Shown here one piece after another: positions 37,049 through 46,221 of a stretch of 64,000 nucleotides of DNA; position 1 is the first letter of the stretch, and each line of letters starts with the position of its first letter. Below the pieces are notes generated by a model, which made no database searches, was not told the DNA's origin, and worked only from the letters and a program-made list of their open reading frames with translations. The position numbers and the translations under genes were made by a program. Origin of the DNA: Helicobacter jaachi (GTDB lineage: Bacteria > Campylobacterota > Campylobacteria > Campylobacterales > Helicobacteraceae); assembly GCF_000763135.2 (NCBI RefSeq), contig NZ_JRPR02000001.1, forward strand, positions 1-64,000. The letters run 5' to 3'.

Positions 37049-37699
37049 CTAATCCGCGATTATCTCACGCCATAGGCGTAAAAACTCGCTGCTCACCTCC
37101 TCATCAATCACACTTAAGCCCACGCCCTCAAACATAATGCGCAAATGCCGTATTTTGTGCGTGTATTCACTTTGACTTAGCGGATAAAAGGCATTATCAA
37201 GCCACACATAGACCGCCCACGCGAGCATTTGGCTTGCTGGCTTTGGATATGCCACGCTCAAAGAGCCATCGATATTGCCTTGCTCGATGATAGATTCTAT
37301 AATGGGCGATAGGTTGTTATGCGCGATTTGCATACGATTTGCAAGCGCGTAGGGGGAATTTAGGATTTTAAGCGAGGAGCGTATAAGTGATTTGTGCGCA
37401 AATGTATGCGCGATGTGGGCTAGCATAATGTTTTTAAGCTTGTCGCGTGCGTTAATTTGGGAGCGCTGAATACGCCATATAGATTCTATTTGCTCTTCAT
37501 ATTGGGCTAAAATGGCTTGCAAAATATCCTCTTTATTTTTAAAATGATGATAAATCGCGCCCTTAGTAAAGCCAAGTGTGGTGAGTTTATCGATAATATC
37601 TTGCATTTTTACTTGCTCAAAGCCCTTTTGACTAAAGAGTTTGGAGGCGATATAGAGAATTTTATTGATAGTTTTTTGGGGTGATTTGGTGCGTGGCAT
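37049..37699 (-). CDS. TetR-family transcriptional regulator
   Basis: This 216-residue protein has the TetR DNA-binding helix-turn-helix at residues 10-60 (ILYIASKLFSQKGFEQVKMQDIIDKL...KGAIYHHFKNKEDIL). The C-terminal ligand domain is not assignable. It has a clean ribosome site (AAAGGATAATT). The neighbours (yceI divergent-side, ruvX) do not reveal its target; TetR proteins often control efflux genes, and none is adjacent. Confidence 0.9.
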   Translation of the reverse strand: MPRTKSPQKTINKILYIASKLFSQKGFEQVKMQDIIDKLTTLGFTKGAIYHHFKNKEDILQAILAQYEEQIESIWRIQRSQINARDKLKNIMLAHIAHTFAHKSLIRSSLKILNSPYALANRMQIAHNNLSPIIESIIEQGNIDGSLSVAYPKPASQMLAWAVYVWLDNAFYPLSQSEYTHKIRHLRIMFEGVGLSVIDEEVSSEFLRLWREIIAD

Positions 37700-37778
37700 A
37701 ATTATCCTTTGTCAAAACATATGCCTCATTCTACATACTTAAAACAAACAAAAGTATGTAATAATACTCCTAGATACT

Positions 37779-38195
37779 TTATACAGGCTCTTTTAGGCTT
37801 TGTATATATCGCTCTAAAATCATACACGCGCTTATAGAATCTAATCGCCCATCTTTTTGGGCTTTATGCTTATTTTGCTTTTTCATATGCTGTATAGAAT
37901 CTAAAGCCTCAAGCGAGGTGCAATCCTCATTTACAAAATGTTTTTCACCCTTAAAGCAAAGTAGTGCGATAAAATGCCTAATGCGCGCTTGCATTTGCAG
38001 ATACTTTGGCGTATCTCCACTAGGCAAGCCAATGACTAAGATAGCAATATCTCGCTCATGGAGAATCTTATCTAATGCACTCGCGGCTTGATTACGATTA
38101 ATGCGGATAATGGGAGGGAGAGGGAGGATAATGCCTTGCGTGAGTGTGCTTAAGCCTATGCGCTTAAGCCCCACATCGCAGGCAAGCACATTCAT
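37779..38195 (-). CDS. ruvX: RuvX/YqgF-like nuclease (pre-16S rRNA processing)
   Basis: This 138-residue RNase H-fold protein has the first catalytic Asp in LACDVGLKRIGLS (residue 7), VIGLPSGDTPK, the Glu in FVNEDCTSLEA and the C-terminal DSISACMILERY Asp. The family is linked to 5' maturation of 16S rRNA and was first annotated as a Holliday-junction resolvase. Its ATG overlaps the stop of the preceding membrane-protein gene (ATGA). Proximity to dprA matches H. pylori. Confidence 0.9.
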   Translation of the reverse strand: MNVLACDVGLKRIGLSTLTQGIILPLPPIIRINRNQAASALDKILHERDIAILVIGLPSGDTPKYLQMQARIRHFIALLCFKGEKHFVNEDCTSLEALDSIQHMKKQNKHKAQKDGRLDSISACMILERYIQSLKEPV

Positions 38196-38536
38196 TTTTT
38201 CTCTGGTAGGGCAGCAGGTTGGTAGGCTTTAATCACGGCGATGATGTTTAGCACGATGAAAATAATGTAAGTCAAAGGCAGAATGACAAACCAGCCAAAG
38301 AATGGAATAAGCGTGCCTAATAACACAAAAAGAGCTTGCAGCAGCGCCACCCCAGAAGCTTTATTAATGTGTTGCTTTGCAAAGTCCTTGCGCACGATAT
38401 AAGTGCCAATCAAAGGCACAAAAGTAGCAAAGAACGCAAAAATATATGCGATAATTGAGGCATTTTGCTCAAACGCGGCATCAAGCTTTTTAGCATTTTC
38501 TTCAAGTTTATTTTGTAAATCCATATCAGCCATCAT
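38192..38536 (-). CDS. small membrane protein (DUF4870-like)
   Basis: This 114-residue protein has a charged N-terminus (LQNKLEENAKKLDAAFEQ) and three hydrophobic segments at about residues 25-45, 60-82 and 84-104. The pattern, including NKASGVALLQALFVLLG, resembles DUF4870/YrzE-type membrane proteins of unknown function. Start after AAGGAGTCT. It precedes and overlaps ruvX; dprA lies downstream of that pair's promoter side on the same strand. Confidence 0.65.
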   Translation of the reverse strand: MMADMDLQNKLEENAKKLDAAFEQNASIIAYIFAFFATFVPLIGTYIVRKDFAKQHINKASGVALLQALFVLLGTLIPFFGWFVILPLTYIIFIVLNIIAVIKAYQPAALPEKK

Positions 38537-38660
38537 AGACTCCTTGTCTCTAAGATTTAAGGTTGGGATTGTAGCATTTTTAGATGATATTTTGCAAATT
38601 TGAGCATAAAACTTATTTTACATATTTTTTTATATATTTTATAATGCACTTTTGCGCGCT

Positions 38661-39527
38661 TTATACAAGCCGAATAGAGCTCGCTTCCCTTATGATTTTA
38701 CCTGCTAGTTCATATTCATAGATTCTATCTCCAAAGCGTTTATAGGCTTCCTCAAAACTTGGATTATGCGCGCAAAAAGATAGAATCTCATCATTTTCCT
38801 CCTCCTCATGCACCGCGCCAAAGATAGATTCTATAAAATCTGCCACATTATAGATACCTTTTGCCCTGCCACTAGCTAGCAGGCTATTTGTCCCCTCGCT
38901 CTCTCCTATGCGATGAGGCAGCACAAAGAGGGGCTTATCTAGCTCAAGGGCTATGCGCGCGCTTTGCATAGAGCCGCTTAGTTTATCTGCTTGAGGGATA
39001 ATGACATAATCGCTTAAGCCAATCACCAAGCGATTGCGCTCCAAAAAGCTATAGCGATGAGGCATATAATCTTTCTCATATTCGCTTAAAACTACTGCTT
39101 TTTCCATTATTTGCTTAATAGCTAGCGCGTTACTTTTAGGATAGAGTATATCTAAGCTAGCAGGAGAAAACATAATCGTGCGCGGCATAGCATTAATATG
39201 CGCGATAATATCCACGCCCAAAGCCCCGCCGCTTACCACAATGCCATTATGGCGTGCAATTTTATGTGCGATGTGCGCGACAAATGATTTTGTGTAGGGA
39301 TTTGGCTTGCGCGTTCCTACTATGGCGATTTTTGGTGCAATTGTGGGAGGAGTTTTTGGCGTGGTATCTTTGGTTTTTGGCACAATTGCAGGCGTAGAGT
39401 TTAGGAATGTGTCTAATATAGAATCTTGCCCGCAATAAAAGAGCTGCTGCGGGGGATTAGGCAGATTTTTTAAGGATTGTGGGATTGTAGGGAGGCGTTT
39501 TGGCGGTGGTAATGTGTCGCGCTTCAT
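38661..39527 (-). CDS. dprA: DNA-processing protein DprA
   Basis: DprA protects incoming single-stranded DNA and loads RecA during natural transformation. I place the start at ATG 39527 (MKRDTLPPP), which has AGGA six bases upstream and avoids most of the overlap with the neighbouring gene; this gives 288 residues. The Rossmann-like core is clear: IAIVGTRKPNPYTKSFV, IVVSGGALGVDIIAH, YMPHRYSFLERNRLVIGLSDYVIIPQA and SGSMQSARIALELDKP. A short C-terminal DML1-like helical domain follows, as in H. pylori DprA. Its presence shows the host can process transformed DNA. Confidence 0.95.
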   Translation of the reverse strand: MKRDTLPPPKRLPTIPQSLKNLPNPPQQLFYCGQDSILDTFLNSTPAIVPKTKDTTPKTPPTIAPKIAIVGTRKPNPYTKSFVAHIAHKIARHNGIVVSGGALGVDIIAHINAMPRTIMFSPASLDILYPKSNALAIKQIMEKAVVLSEYEKDYMPHRYSFLERNRLVIGLSDYVIIPQADKLSGSMQSARIALELDKPLFVLPHRIGESEGTNSLLASGRAKGIYNVADFIESIFGAVHEEEENDEILSFCAHNPSFEEAYKRFGDRIYEYELAGKIIREASSIRLV

Positions 39528-39546
39528 ATTTGTCCTATTTGCTGCT

Positions 39547-40593
39547 CTATGGCTCAAAGCGCGCGCGTATGTAGCGCGAAGTGGCATTTTGCAAGAGGTA
39601 AGATTCTAAATCACTAGGGGAGAGCAACTCAAGATTAGCATTAATCTCATCGCTGCTTTGCTCTAGGGCTTTAAATGTGCTAGCGTGAGGGTGGCAAATC
39701 GCAATGGCATAACCCTTTTTCTGCGCTTTTTTAATGAGGGATTTAATCTGCGCCTTAGTATAGGCGACATCGCTTGTATTATCTAAAAAAATATCGCGCG
39801 ACATAATGAGGCGATTTTGCTCTAAGGCTAGCGCTTCACTCGCTGGGTGCGAAGTAGTAACGCTATCGATAAATTTAAGCCCTAGCTCATCAAGCGCGGA
39901 GAGCAAGTGGCGCATATCTTGTTTATTTTGGGTGAATTTGCTGCCGGTGTGGTTATTAAGATACATAAGACTAGGGAAATCCTGCTTAATGGCTATGAGT
40001 ATTTGCTTGATAGATTGCGTATCTGCGCCGCTTTTAATAGGCTCTAATCCCTTTTGTGCAAAGTTTTGCGCCTCAAGGGGTAGATGTATCATAAAGCTTT
40101 TGTGCTGCTGTGATAAGCGCTGCGCAAGCTTTGGCGTATGCGGGCTGTAGGCAGTGCGCGGGAAAAGTGAAGGCGTGATATTAAGCGGGAGCTTCTCTAG
40201 GCTTTTAATCTGCTCTAGCGTGGATAAATCGTCCATGATGATAAGCACTTTTGGTTTATTGCTAGGATTTTTTGGCTTGTGCGGTGGTTTAGTATTATTT
40301 GCATTATTTGATGCTGGCACTTTGGGTTGTGGCGGGATAGAATCTAGCTTAGAATCTGGGCTAGATTCTGTATTTTTTGGGCTTTCTAGCGAGATAAAAT
40401 TATCATTATGCAAATTAGAAAATACTTTATTTAAGCCCTGTAAAATAGGGTGAGGCGTGCTTTGAGCGGACAAATTTGATTGCAAGTTAAATGGTGGGCT
40501 AGATTCTATAATAGGCTTAGATTCTGTAATATCAAGGATAGAATCCCCATAGCAGCCTAGCACACACGCCAAAAATAAATATAAAACTCTCAC
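39547..40593 (-). CDS. divergent polysaccharide deacetylase (YibQ family)
   Basis: This 348-residue protein has a signal peptide (MRVLYLFLACVLGCYG) and a disordered Pro/Ser/Asn-rich linker (about residues 20-110) that again contains many word-encoded ES/DS pairs. The deacetylase-like domain starts at VLIIMDDLSTLEQI (about 115) with FMIHLPLEAQN, NHTGSKFTQ and AIAICHPHAST. The family is a NodB-like group thought to act on periplasmic glycan; the substrate is not established. It ends 20 bp before the chosen dprA start. Confidence 0.85.
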   Translation of the reverse strand: MRVLYLFLACVLGCYGDSILDITESKPIIESSPPFNLQSNLSAQSTPHPILQGLNKVFSNLHNDNFISLESPKNTESSPDSKLDSIPPQPKVPASNNANNTKPPHKPKNPSNKPKVLIIMDDLSTLEQIKSLEKLPLNITPSLFPRTAYSPHTPKLAQRLSQQHKSFMIHLPLEAQNFAQKGLEPIKSGADTQSIKQILIAIKQDFPSLMYLNNHTGSKFTQNKQDMRHLLSALDELGLKFIDSVTTSHPASEALALEQNRLIMSRDIFLDNTSDVAYTKAQIKSLIKKAQKKGYAIAICHPHASTFKALEQSSDEINANLELLSPSDLESYLLQNATSRYIRARFEP

Positions 40594-40614
40594 TTCGCCC
40601 TTTCATTGCCAATA

Positions 40615-41655
40615 TCACTTAAGCGCGTATTGTATCTTGTTAAAGCTTTGTTTTTGATTTGCTAGGGTGAGAGCCTTTTTGCATAGCGCGCTTAGAGGGA
40701 TAGAATCTAGCTGCGATAGCGGGATAAAGCATAGCCCTTGAGCAGGCTCTATATCATCTTCACGCGCGCGATACACAAAGGCGGTGATTTTATATTTGGT
40801 GTAGTGGTGCTTAAAATGCCCTAAAATCTCACTATCGCGCTTAGATTCTATCATATAGGGCAAATTGTAAAGCCCATGATAGAGTGCCTGCTCACTTTTC
40901 ACAAGCGCGATAGACTGCGCACGCGTGCATAGGGCTAAATGCAAGTCTAGATTCTGCAAAATGCGCTTTTGCTTGCGCGGATAAAGTGTAGGATTATGCT
41001 TGCCGCCACATAGCGCTTGCAGTGGGCAAAGTAGGCAGGCAGGTGACTTTGGCGTGCAGAGCAGCGCGCCTATATCAAGCAAGGCTTGATTATAATTAAA
41101 GCTAGATTCTGTATCTAAAAGCAAATTAGCCAAAAGTTGCAATTCACTATCTTTAGGCGTTTGTAGGGCAAAAATGCGACACAAAAGCCGCTTTATATTC
41201 CCATCGACAAAAGCCACGCTCTGCCCAAATCCAAAGCACAAAATCGCGCCCGCAGTATATGCGCCAATACCGCTTAGCTCACGCAAAAGCGCATAATCAC
41301 AAGGCAGCGCGCCATTATATTTTACCACACAAGTTTGCGCAGCTTTATGCAAGTGCCTTGCGCGCGTGTAATATCCTAATCCCTCCCACATTTTTAACAC
41401 AGATTCTAAAGGCGCTTGCGCTAGAGCTTGCAAAGTGGGGAAAGCCTGCATAAAGGGCGTGTAGAAAGATTGCAAAACGCGCTTTACTTGCGTTTGCTGC
41501 AGCATAATCTCACTAATATACACGCCATAAGCGGCACTTTGCCCTGTGAGATTACGCCATGGCAGGTGCTTCCGCCCATGTTTGTCATACCATTGCAAAA
41601 TTTGCGTGCGCCATTGTGGGGCGATAATTTGAGCCTTGTGCTGTGCGTTTTCCAT
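40615..41655 (-). CDS. mutY: adenine DNA glycosylase MutY
   Basis: MutY removes adenine mispaired with 8-oxoguanine. I choose ATG 41655, giving 346 residues; a TTG two codons upstream is the alternative. The HhH-GPD motif (LRELSGIGAYTAGAILCFGFGQSVAFVDGN, with the catalytic Asp), the Glu in SEIMLQQTQV and the iron-sulfur ligands (CTPKSPACLLCPLQALC) are all present, with a C-terminal NUDIX-like part. H. pylori mutY mutants are mutators. Confidence 0.94.
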   Translation of the reverse strand: MENAQHKAQIIAPQWRTQILQWYDKHGRKHLPWRNLTGQSAAYGVYISEIMLQQTQVKRVLQSFYTPFMQAFPTLQALAQAPLESVLKMWEGLGYYTRARHLHKAAQTCVVKYNGALPCDYALLRELSGIGAYTAGAILCFGFGQSVAFVDGNIKRLLCRIFALQTPKDSELQLLANLLLDTESSFNYNQALLDIGALLCTPKSPACLLCPLQALCGGKHNPTLYPRKQKRILQNLDLHLALCTRAQSIALVKSEQALYHGLYNLPYMIESKRDSEILGHFKHHYTKYKITAFVYRAREDDIEPAQGLCFIPLSQLDSIPLSALCKKALTLANQKQSFNKIQYALK

Positions 41656-41774
41656 ATTCAAAGTATGCCTAAAATGAGTAAAAAGCTCAAAAGATAAAAT
41701 ATTATTTAACTTTTTAGCATACTAAAAGGACACATAAGATAAGATGCGCCAATCAAACAACAAGAGGACAACTA

Positions 41775-42980
41775 ATGAAACCCAAAATTCTCATTATTGG
41801 CGGCGGATATGGGGGCTTACGCACAGCTATCACTTTGCAAAATGCTACTTGCCTGAATGCAGACATTACGCTTATTAGCAAGCACGACTATCACTATCAA
41901 ACCACGCTTTTGCATAAAGTTGCCATTGGCACATTAAGCGCGCGCAAGGCTAGAATCTACTTTCGCAAAATTTTAGATTTAAGTAAAGTGCGCTTTATTA
42001 AGGATAAAATTCATACCTTTGAGCCAGAGCATAACCGCGTAAAGGGCAATGGCGGCGTGTATGAGTATGATTATTTAGTTATTGCGCTAGGCTTTAAGCC
42101 CGATGATTTTGGCATTAAAGGCGTGGATAAATACGCGTATAAAATTTCTTCGCTTAACGCTGCGCTAAAGCTTGATAAAAATATTGAGTATAAATTTAAG
42201 GAATATTGCCATACCAAAAATGCAAATGATTTAAGTATTATCGTGTGCGGGACTGGCTTTACAGGCATTGAATTTGCCGCAGAGCTAGGCTCTAGGCTTG
42301 ATGAGCTGTGTTTGATTAGCGGCATTCCGCGCGATGTGCCAAAGGTTACTTGCATAGGGCGCAGCGATAGAATCTTGCCCATGTTTAGCAAAAAAGCAAG
42401 TGCTAAAGCGCAAAAAAAGCTTGAAGCCTTTGGCGTAAAAGTCATCTGTAATGGCGATGTGCAGGAGTGCAGAAAAGATGGTGTGGTGATTAAACATAAT
42501 GGCAAGCTAGCATTTATTGAGGGTAATACAATTTTATGGAGCGCGGGTGTGCGCGGGAATGACAAGCTAGAAGAATCTAGCCTGCACACGACAAAAGGGC
42601 GCATTAAAGTTGATGAATATTTGCGATGTCCGCAGTATAAAAATATTTATGTGGTGGGAGATTGCGCGCTATATGCTTCAAGAGACGCTATTCACGCACC
42701 TACAGCACAGCTAGCTGCACAAATGGGTGATTATGTGGCAAAAAGCCTTATTAAAATTTTGCACAATAAGCCACAAAAGCAGATTTTTAGATTTAAACAT
42801 CGCGGCACGGTGTGTTCTATCGGGCATACTGATGGCGTTGGCATTATTTATAAAAAAGGCATTAGTGGGGAGTTTGCGGCATTTTTGAAAAACTTTATCG
42901 AAAACAAATGGCTTTTTGGTATAGGTGGGGCAAAACTAGTCTTTAAAAATGGGCAGTTCCGCTATCGCACCAGCAATTAA
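41775..42980 (+). CDS. type II NADH dehydrogenase-like flavoprotein
   Basis: This 401-residue FAD-dependent pyridine nucleotide oxidoreductase has the FAD dinucleotide motif ILIIGGGYGGLRTA (residues 4-17), the NAD motif IIVCGTGFTGIEFAAELG (near 157-174) and the second FAD motif IYVVGDCALYA. HYQTTLLHKVAIGTL is typical of NDH-2, which oxidises NADH to quinone without pumping. An amphipathic C-terminus (FAAFLKNFIENKWLFGIGGAKLV) could attach it to the membrane. Start after GAGGACAACTA. It stands alone. Confidence 0.85.
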   Translation: MKPKILIIGGGYGGLRTAITLQNATCLNADITLISKHDYHYQTTLLHKVAIGTLSARKARIYFRKILDLSKVRFIKDKIHTFEPEHNRVKGNGGVYEYDYLVIALGFKPDDFGIKGVDKYAYKISSLNAALKLDKNIEYKFKEYCHTKNANDLSIIVCGTGFTGIEFAAELGSRLDELCLISGIPRDVPKVTCIGRSDRILPMFSKKASAKAQKKLEAFGVKVICNGDVQECRKDGVVIKHNGKLAFIEGNTILWSAGVRGNDKLEESSLHTTKGRIKVDEYLRCPQYKNIYVVGDCALYASRDAIHAPTAQLAAQMGDYVAKSLIKILHNKPQKQIFRFKHRGTVCSIGHTDGVGIIYKKGISGEFAAFLKNFIENKWLFGIGGAKLVFKNGQFRYRTSN

Positions 42981-43026
42981 AGATACAAAAACCCCAACAC
43001 ACATAGAATCTAAATTGTATTTATAG

Positions 43027-43032
43027 TATAAT
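43027..43032 (+). promoter_or_regulatory. -10 element of purM
   Basis: TATAAT in TAGTATAATCGCG, about 45 bp before the purM start. It is a consensus hexamer; no clear -35 box is seen. Confidence 0.55.
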
Positions 43033-43078
43033 CGCGCACTTTTTAAGGCAAATTTAAAGGCAAAACAAGGATTGCGCG

Positions 43079-44086
43079 ATGATAAGCTATAAAGATTCTG
43101 GAGTAGATATTGACGCGGGAAATGCCCTAGTAGAAGGGCTAAAGCCGCTTGTCAAATCAACTTTTAATCATAATGTCATTGGTGGGGTTGGCTCTTTTGC
43201 AGGCGCGTATGCGCTGCCTAGCGGGTATAAAAATCCTGTGATGTTAGCAGCTACTGATGGCGTTGGCACAAAGCTAAGGCTTGCCATTGAGGCGCAACAA
43301 TTTGAGAGCATTGGCATTGATTTAGTCGCTATGTGCGTGAATGATTTAATTTGTAATTTTGGTTTGCCTTTATTTTTTTTGGATTATTATGCTACGGGCA
43401 AGCTTGATAAAGATGTGGCTTTGCGCGTGATTGAGGGTATTGCGCAGGGGTGCAAGATAGCCCAATGCGCGCTTATAGGTGGAGAGAGTGCGGAGATGCC
43501 CGGTATGTATGCGCAAAATGATTTTGATTTGGCTGGCTTTGCGGTGGGCATTGCTGAAAGAGAAGATGTGCAGCTGCAAAAAGTGCAGGCAGGCGATGTA
43601 TTAATCGCGCTAAAGAGTAGTGGGATTCATAGTAATGGCTATTCATTGGTGCGCAAGGTGCTGTTTGAGAATCTAAAAATGGACTATCAAACAACATTTG
43701 AAAATCAAGCGCTTATTGATGTGCTTTTAGCACCCACACGCATTTATGTGCCGCTTTTTAGAGAGATTTATCATTCATCGCATTATGAGGCTTTGCATGC
43801 ATTAGCCCATATTACAGGAGGCGGCATTGTAGAAAATCTACCGCGTATTTTCCCCGCGCATTTGGGGGCAAAAATCCATCTAGATTCTATACAGATTCCA
43901 CCTATTTTTGATTTATTAGGCAAATATGTCTATAAAGATGAGATGTTTCGCACTTTTAATATGGGAGTTGGTATGATTCTTGCTGTAAATAAATACAAGG
44001 TAGATGACATACTGCGTTTAAGTCACACTTTTGGGGGCTATATCATCGGTGAAGTGTGTGAGGGCAGCGGCGTGGAACTTATCTAA
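43079..44086 (+). CDS. purM: phosphoribosylformylglycinamidine cyclo-ligase
   Basis: PurM closes the imidazole ring to make AIR in purine synthesis, using ATP. It has 335 residues. Motifs: SYKDSGVDIDAGN, GGVGSFAGAYALP, LAATDGVGTKLRLA, LIGGESAEMPGMY, ALKSSGIHSNGYSLVRK and HITGGGIVENLPR. The length is standard. H. pylori lacks de novo purine synthesis, so this again points to a non-pylori Helicobacter. Start after AAGGATTGCGCG. Confidence 0.96.
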   Translation: MISYKDSGVDIDAGNALVEGLKPLVKSTFNHNVIGGVGSFAGAYALPSGYKNPVMLAATDGVGTKLRLAIEAQQFESIGIDLVAMCVNDLICNFGLPLFFLDYYATGKLDKDVALRVIEGIAQGCKIAQCALIGGESAEMPGMYAQNDFDLAGFAVGIAEREDVQLQKVQAGDVLIALKSSGIHSNGYSLVRKVLFENLKMDYQTTFENQALIDVLLAPTRIYVPLFREIYHSSHYEALHALAHITGGGIVENLPRIFPAHLGAKIHLDSIQIPPIFDLLGKYVYKDEMFRTFNMGVGMILAVNKYKVDDILRLSHTFGGYIIGEVCEGSGVELI

Positions 44087-44105
44087 TTTATACTAAAGGC
44101 TTGTA

Positions 44106-45026
44106 TTGAATACACGAACTTTTTTTAAACTTTATTCGCTTCCATTTTTGATTATCCTCCTAGGGCTTGGCGTGTATGCGGGAGTGGTCATTTTTATGGA
44201 TAAGAAAAATTTTCTTATGTCAAAGCGCAATTTTTCTTTAGAATCTGAAAATAATTTAGAAATAGCGGCTCTAAATCCAAAGCCCTCGACAAATACTGCT
44301 ACTACCCACACAAATAGCGCAAATACTTCCACAAATGCGCCACTAAGCCCAGCAAATCCAGTAAATAGTATCGGGACAGATTTGATTAAAGATAAAAATA
44401 CCGCAGATAGTGCGCCCAATACAAATGAGCCTTATAACACGCTAGAGCCAAAGCCAGATGAAAATAATGCAAATCCGCTCCCTATAGAATCTGCGCCAAA
44501 TACATCTCAAAATACGCTCGCACAACACACACAAAGCACAAATGAAACTAACATGATAGAATCTACACGGCGTGCGGATTCTGTAGATTCTATAATTCCT
44601 ACAACTACAGCACCCACAAACACCGCACAAACGCATAATGTATATTATGCAAAATATCGCCTTAACATTCGTCAAACTCCCTCTATGCAGTCAAGTATCA
44701 TTTCACGCGCAGGCGCAGGCGAAGCCCTTGAGGTGCTTGAAGTGCAAGATGAGTGGAGCAAGGTAAGAAGTCGCTTTGGGGTGGAGGGCTATGTGGCGTC
44801 GTATTTGCTTGAAAAAGCTCAAAGCGTGGGAGAAGCGTATATCGTTAAATCAAATGCGCTTAATGTCCGACTAAGCGCAGATGCGCAATCTGCAGTCATT
44901 GGACGATTAAGCTACAATATGCGTGTGTTTGTGCTTGAGACACAGGGCGAATGGGGCAAAATACAGCTCCCAAATAAGCAATATGGCTATATTTCGCTTA
45001 ATTACCTCACTAAAGAATCTCAATAA
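44106..45026 (+). CDS. membrane-anchored protein with two bacterial SH3 domains
   Basis: This 306-residue protein starts at TTG 44106, 11 bases after AAAGG; no ATG precedes the membrane span (residues 11-30). A long disordered Thr/Asn/Ser/Pro-rich stretch (about 50-175) follows, again with word-encoded ES and DS. Two SH3-type repeats close it: VYYAKYRLNIRQTPSMQSSI (about 180-240) and AYIVKSNALNVRLSADAQSA (about 245-304). Such domains usually bind peptidoglycan stem peptides, so an envelope role is likely. It abuts aroE with no gap. Confidence 0.8.
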   Translation: MNTRTFFKLYSLPFLIILLGLGVYAGVVIFMDKKNFLMSKRNFSLESENNLEIAALNPKPSTNTATTHTNSANTSTNAPLSPANPVNSIGTDLIKDKNTADSAPNTNEPYNTLEPKPDENNANPLPIESAPNTSQNTLAQHTQSTNETNMIESTRRADSVDSIIPTTTAPTNTAQTHNVYYAKYRLNIRQTPSMQSSIISRAGAGEALEVLEVQDEWSKVRSRFGVEGYVASYLLEKAQSVGEAYIVKSNALNVRLSADAQSAVIGRLSYNMRVFVLETQGEWGKIQLPNKQYGYISLNYLTKESQ

Positions 45027-45818
45027 ATGCTTCAATTTTTCGCCCTTTATGGCAATCCTGTGGCGCACTCCCTTTCGCCACTTTTGCATAATTACGCCTT
45101 TAGGCAGTTGGGTATAGATGCGCTTTATGGGCGCATTTTATTGCACAATGGCACGCAGCTTTATGAAAATTTTAAGGCGCATCATTTGAGTGGAGCAAAT
45201 ATCACCGTGCCTTTTAAAGAGGAGGCTTTTAGGCAAAGTGATGAGGTGCGCGGTATAGCCAAAGATATTGGCGCGTGCAATACTTGGGTGCGCGAAGGAG
45301 GGCAAATCATTGGCTACAACACCGATGCGCAGGGATTTTATGACTGCATTAAGGATTATAAGATTACAAATGCGCTCATTCTTGGTGCGGGTGGCTCTGC
45401 AAAGGCTGTAGCAATGATACTTAAAGCGCATAATATTCGCACTACATTGCTTAATCGCTCGATAGAAAAATTGCATTTTTTTCGACAAAAGGGCTTTGAA
45501 TGCTTTGTGAGCAGTGATTTTAGTCCTACTCAAAACTATGATATTATCATTAATACCACTAGTGCGGGGCTTAATAATCATCTTTTGCCATGTAGCGAGG
45601 CTTTGCTGCGACATTTATGCAAAGGGGCTTTGTATGCTTTTGAGCTTATTTATGGCAAGCAAACGCCATTTTTACACATAGCCAAACAATGCGGGCTTAT
45701 CTGCGCTGATGGCGGGCAAATGCTTATTAATCAAGCCGCGCTTGCTTTTGCGCTTTTCTGCGATGATAAGGATATAAAAAGTGAGCGCGTAGCTAAGCTT
45801 ATGCGGGAGATTTGGTAA
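45027..45818 (+). CDS. aroE: shikimate dehydrogenase
   Basis: AroE reduces 3-dehydroshikimate with NADPH in aromatic amino acid synthesis. It has 263 residues. Motifs: YGNPVAHSLSPLLHN (shikimate binding), NITVPFKEEAF (catalytic Lys), NTDAQGF and the NADP-binding ILGAGGSAKAVAMIL with NRS. The ATG follows the SH3-protein stop directly, so it relies on coupling. It is followed by a 12-bp-stem hairpin made of inverted words. Confidence 0.96.
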   Translation: MLQFFALYGNPVAHSLSPLLHNYAFRQLGIDALYGRILLHNGTQLYENFKAHHLSGANITVPFKEEAFRQSDEVRGIAKDIGACNTWVREGGQIIGYNTDAQGFYDCIKDYKITNALILGAGGSAKAVAMILKAHNIRTTLLNRSIEKLHFFRQKGFECFVSSDFSPTQNYDIIINTTSAGLNNHLLPCSEALLRHLCKGALYAFELIYGKQTPFLHIAKQCGLICADGGQMLINQAALAFALFCDDKDIKSERVAKLMREIW

Positions 45819-45878
45819 GCACTTGTTGTATAGTCTGTGTGATTTGCTCTCAAGGGGGAAAGGGAGATTGTCTTAATA

Positions 45879-45906
45879 TATAGAATCTGCAAGCGCAGAT
45901 TCTATA
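45879..45906. terminator. 12-bp hairpin from inverted words between aroE and a secreted-protein gene
   Basis: TATAGAATCTGC (45879-45890), loop AAGC, then GCAGATTCTATA (45895-45906): a perfect 12-bp stem. It lies in the 92-bp gap between the convergent stops of aroE and the 87-residue secreted protein, where a bidirectional terminator is expected. There is no long T-run on either side. Confidence 0.6.
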
Positions 45907-45910
45907 AAAG

Positions 45911-46174
45911 CTATTTTTTAAGCAAGCCACCAACAGCAGATGCTGCACCACCTGTTTTGCTATCAGCCTTGTCTATAGCTTCTTGTTGCTTTTTGTCAAG
46001 CTCTTTTTTAGCTGCTTCTTCAGCCTCTTTTTTCTTTGCATCAGCAATTTCTTTCGCACTTTTGCCACTTGCTAAATCGCTTGCTGCGCCCAAAGCTTGT
46101 CCCTTTATATCAAAAGCCATTGCTACAGATGCGCCAAATACAATACCCATTGCTATGAGAAATAATTTTTTCAT
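45911..46174 (-). CDS. small exported Lys/Glu/Ala-rich protein
   Basis: I choose ATG 46174 (MKKLFLIAMG), six to seven bases after GGAGG, giving 87 residues. The signal peptide (to about residue 22, VAMA-F) is followed by a highly charged helical region (KEIADAKKKEAEEAAKKELDKKQQEAIDKADSK) and a Gly/Ala tail (GGAASAVGGLL). It looks like a small periplasmic or outer-membrane-associated protein of unknown role. Its promoter spacer contains a T14 tract, so expression may be phase-variable. Confidence 0.75.
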   Translation of the reverse strand: MKKLFLIAMGIVFGASVAMAFDIKGQALGAASDLASGKSAKEIADAKKKEAEEAAKKELDKKQQEAIDKADSKTGGAASAVGGLLKK

Positions 46175-46221
46175 AACCAATCCTCCAAATGTAAAATTTT
46201 ATGCAGAAACTGCGGGGGAGA

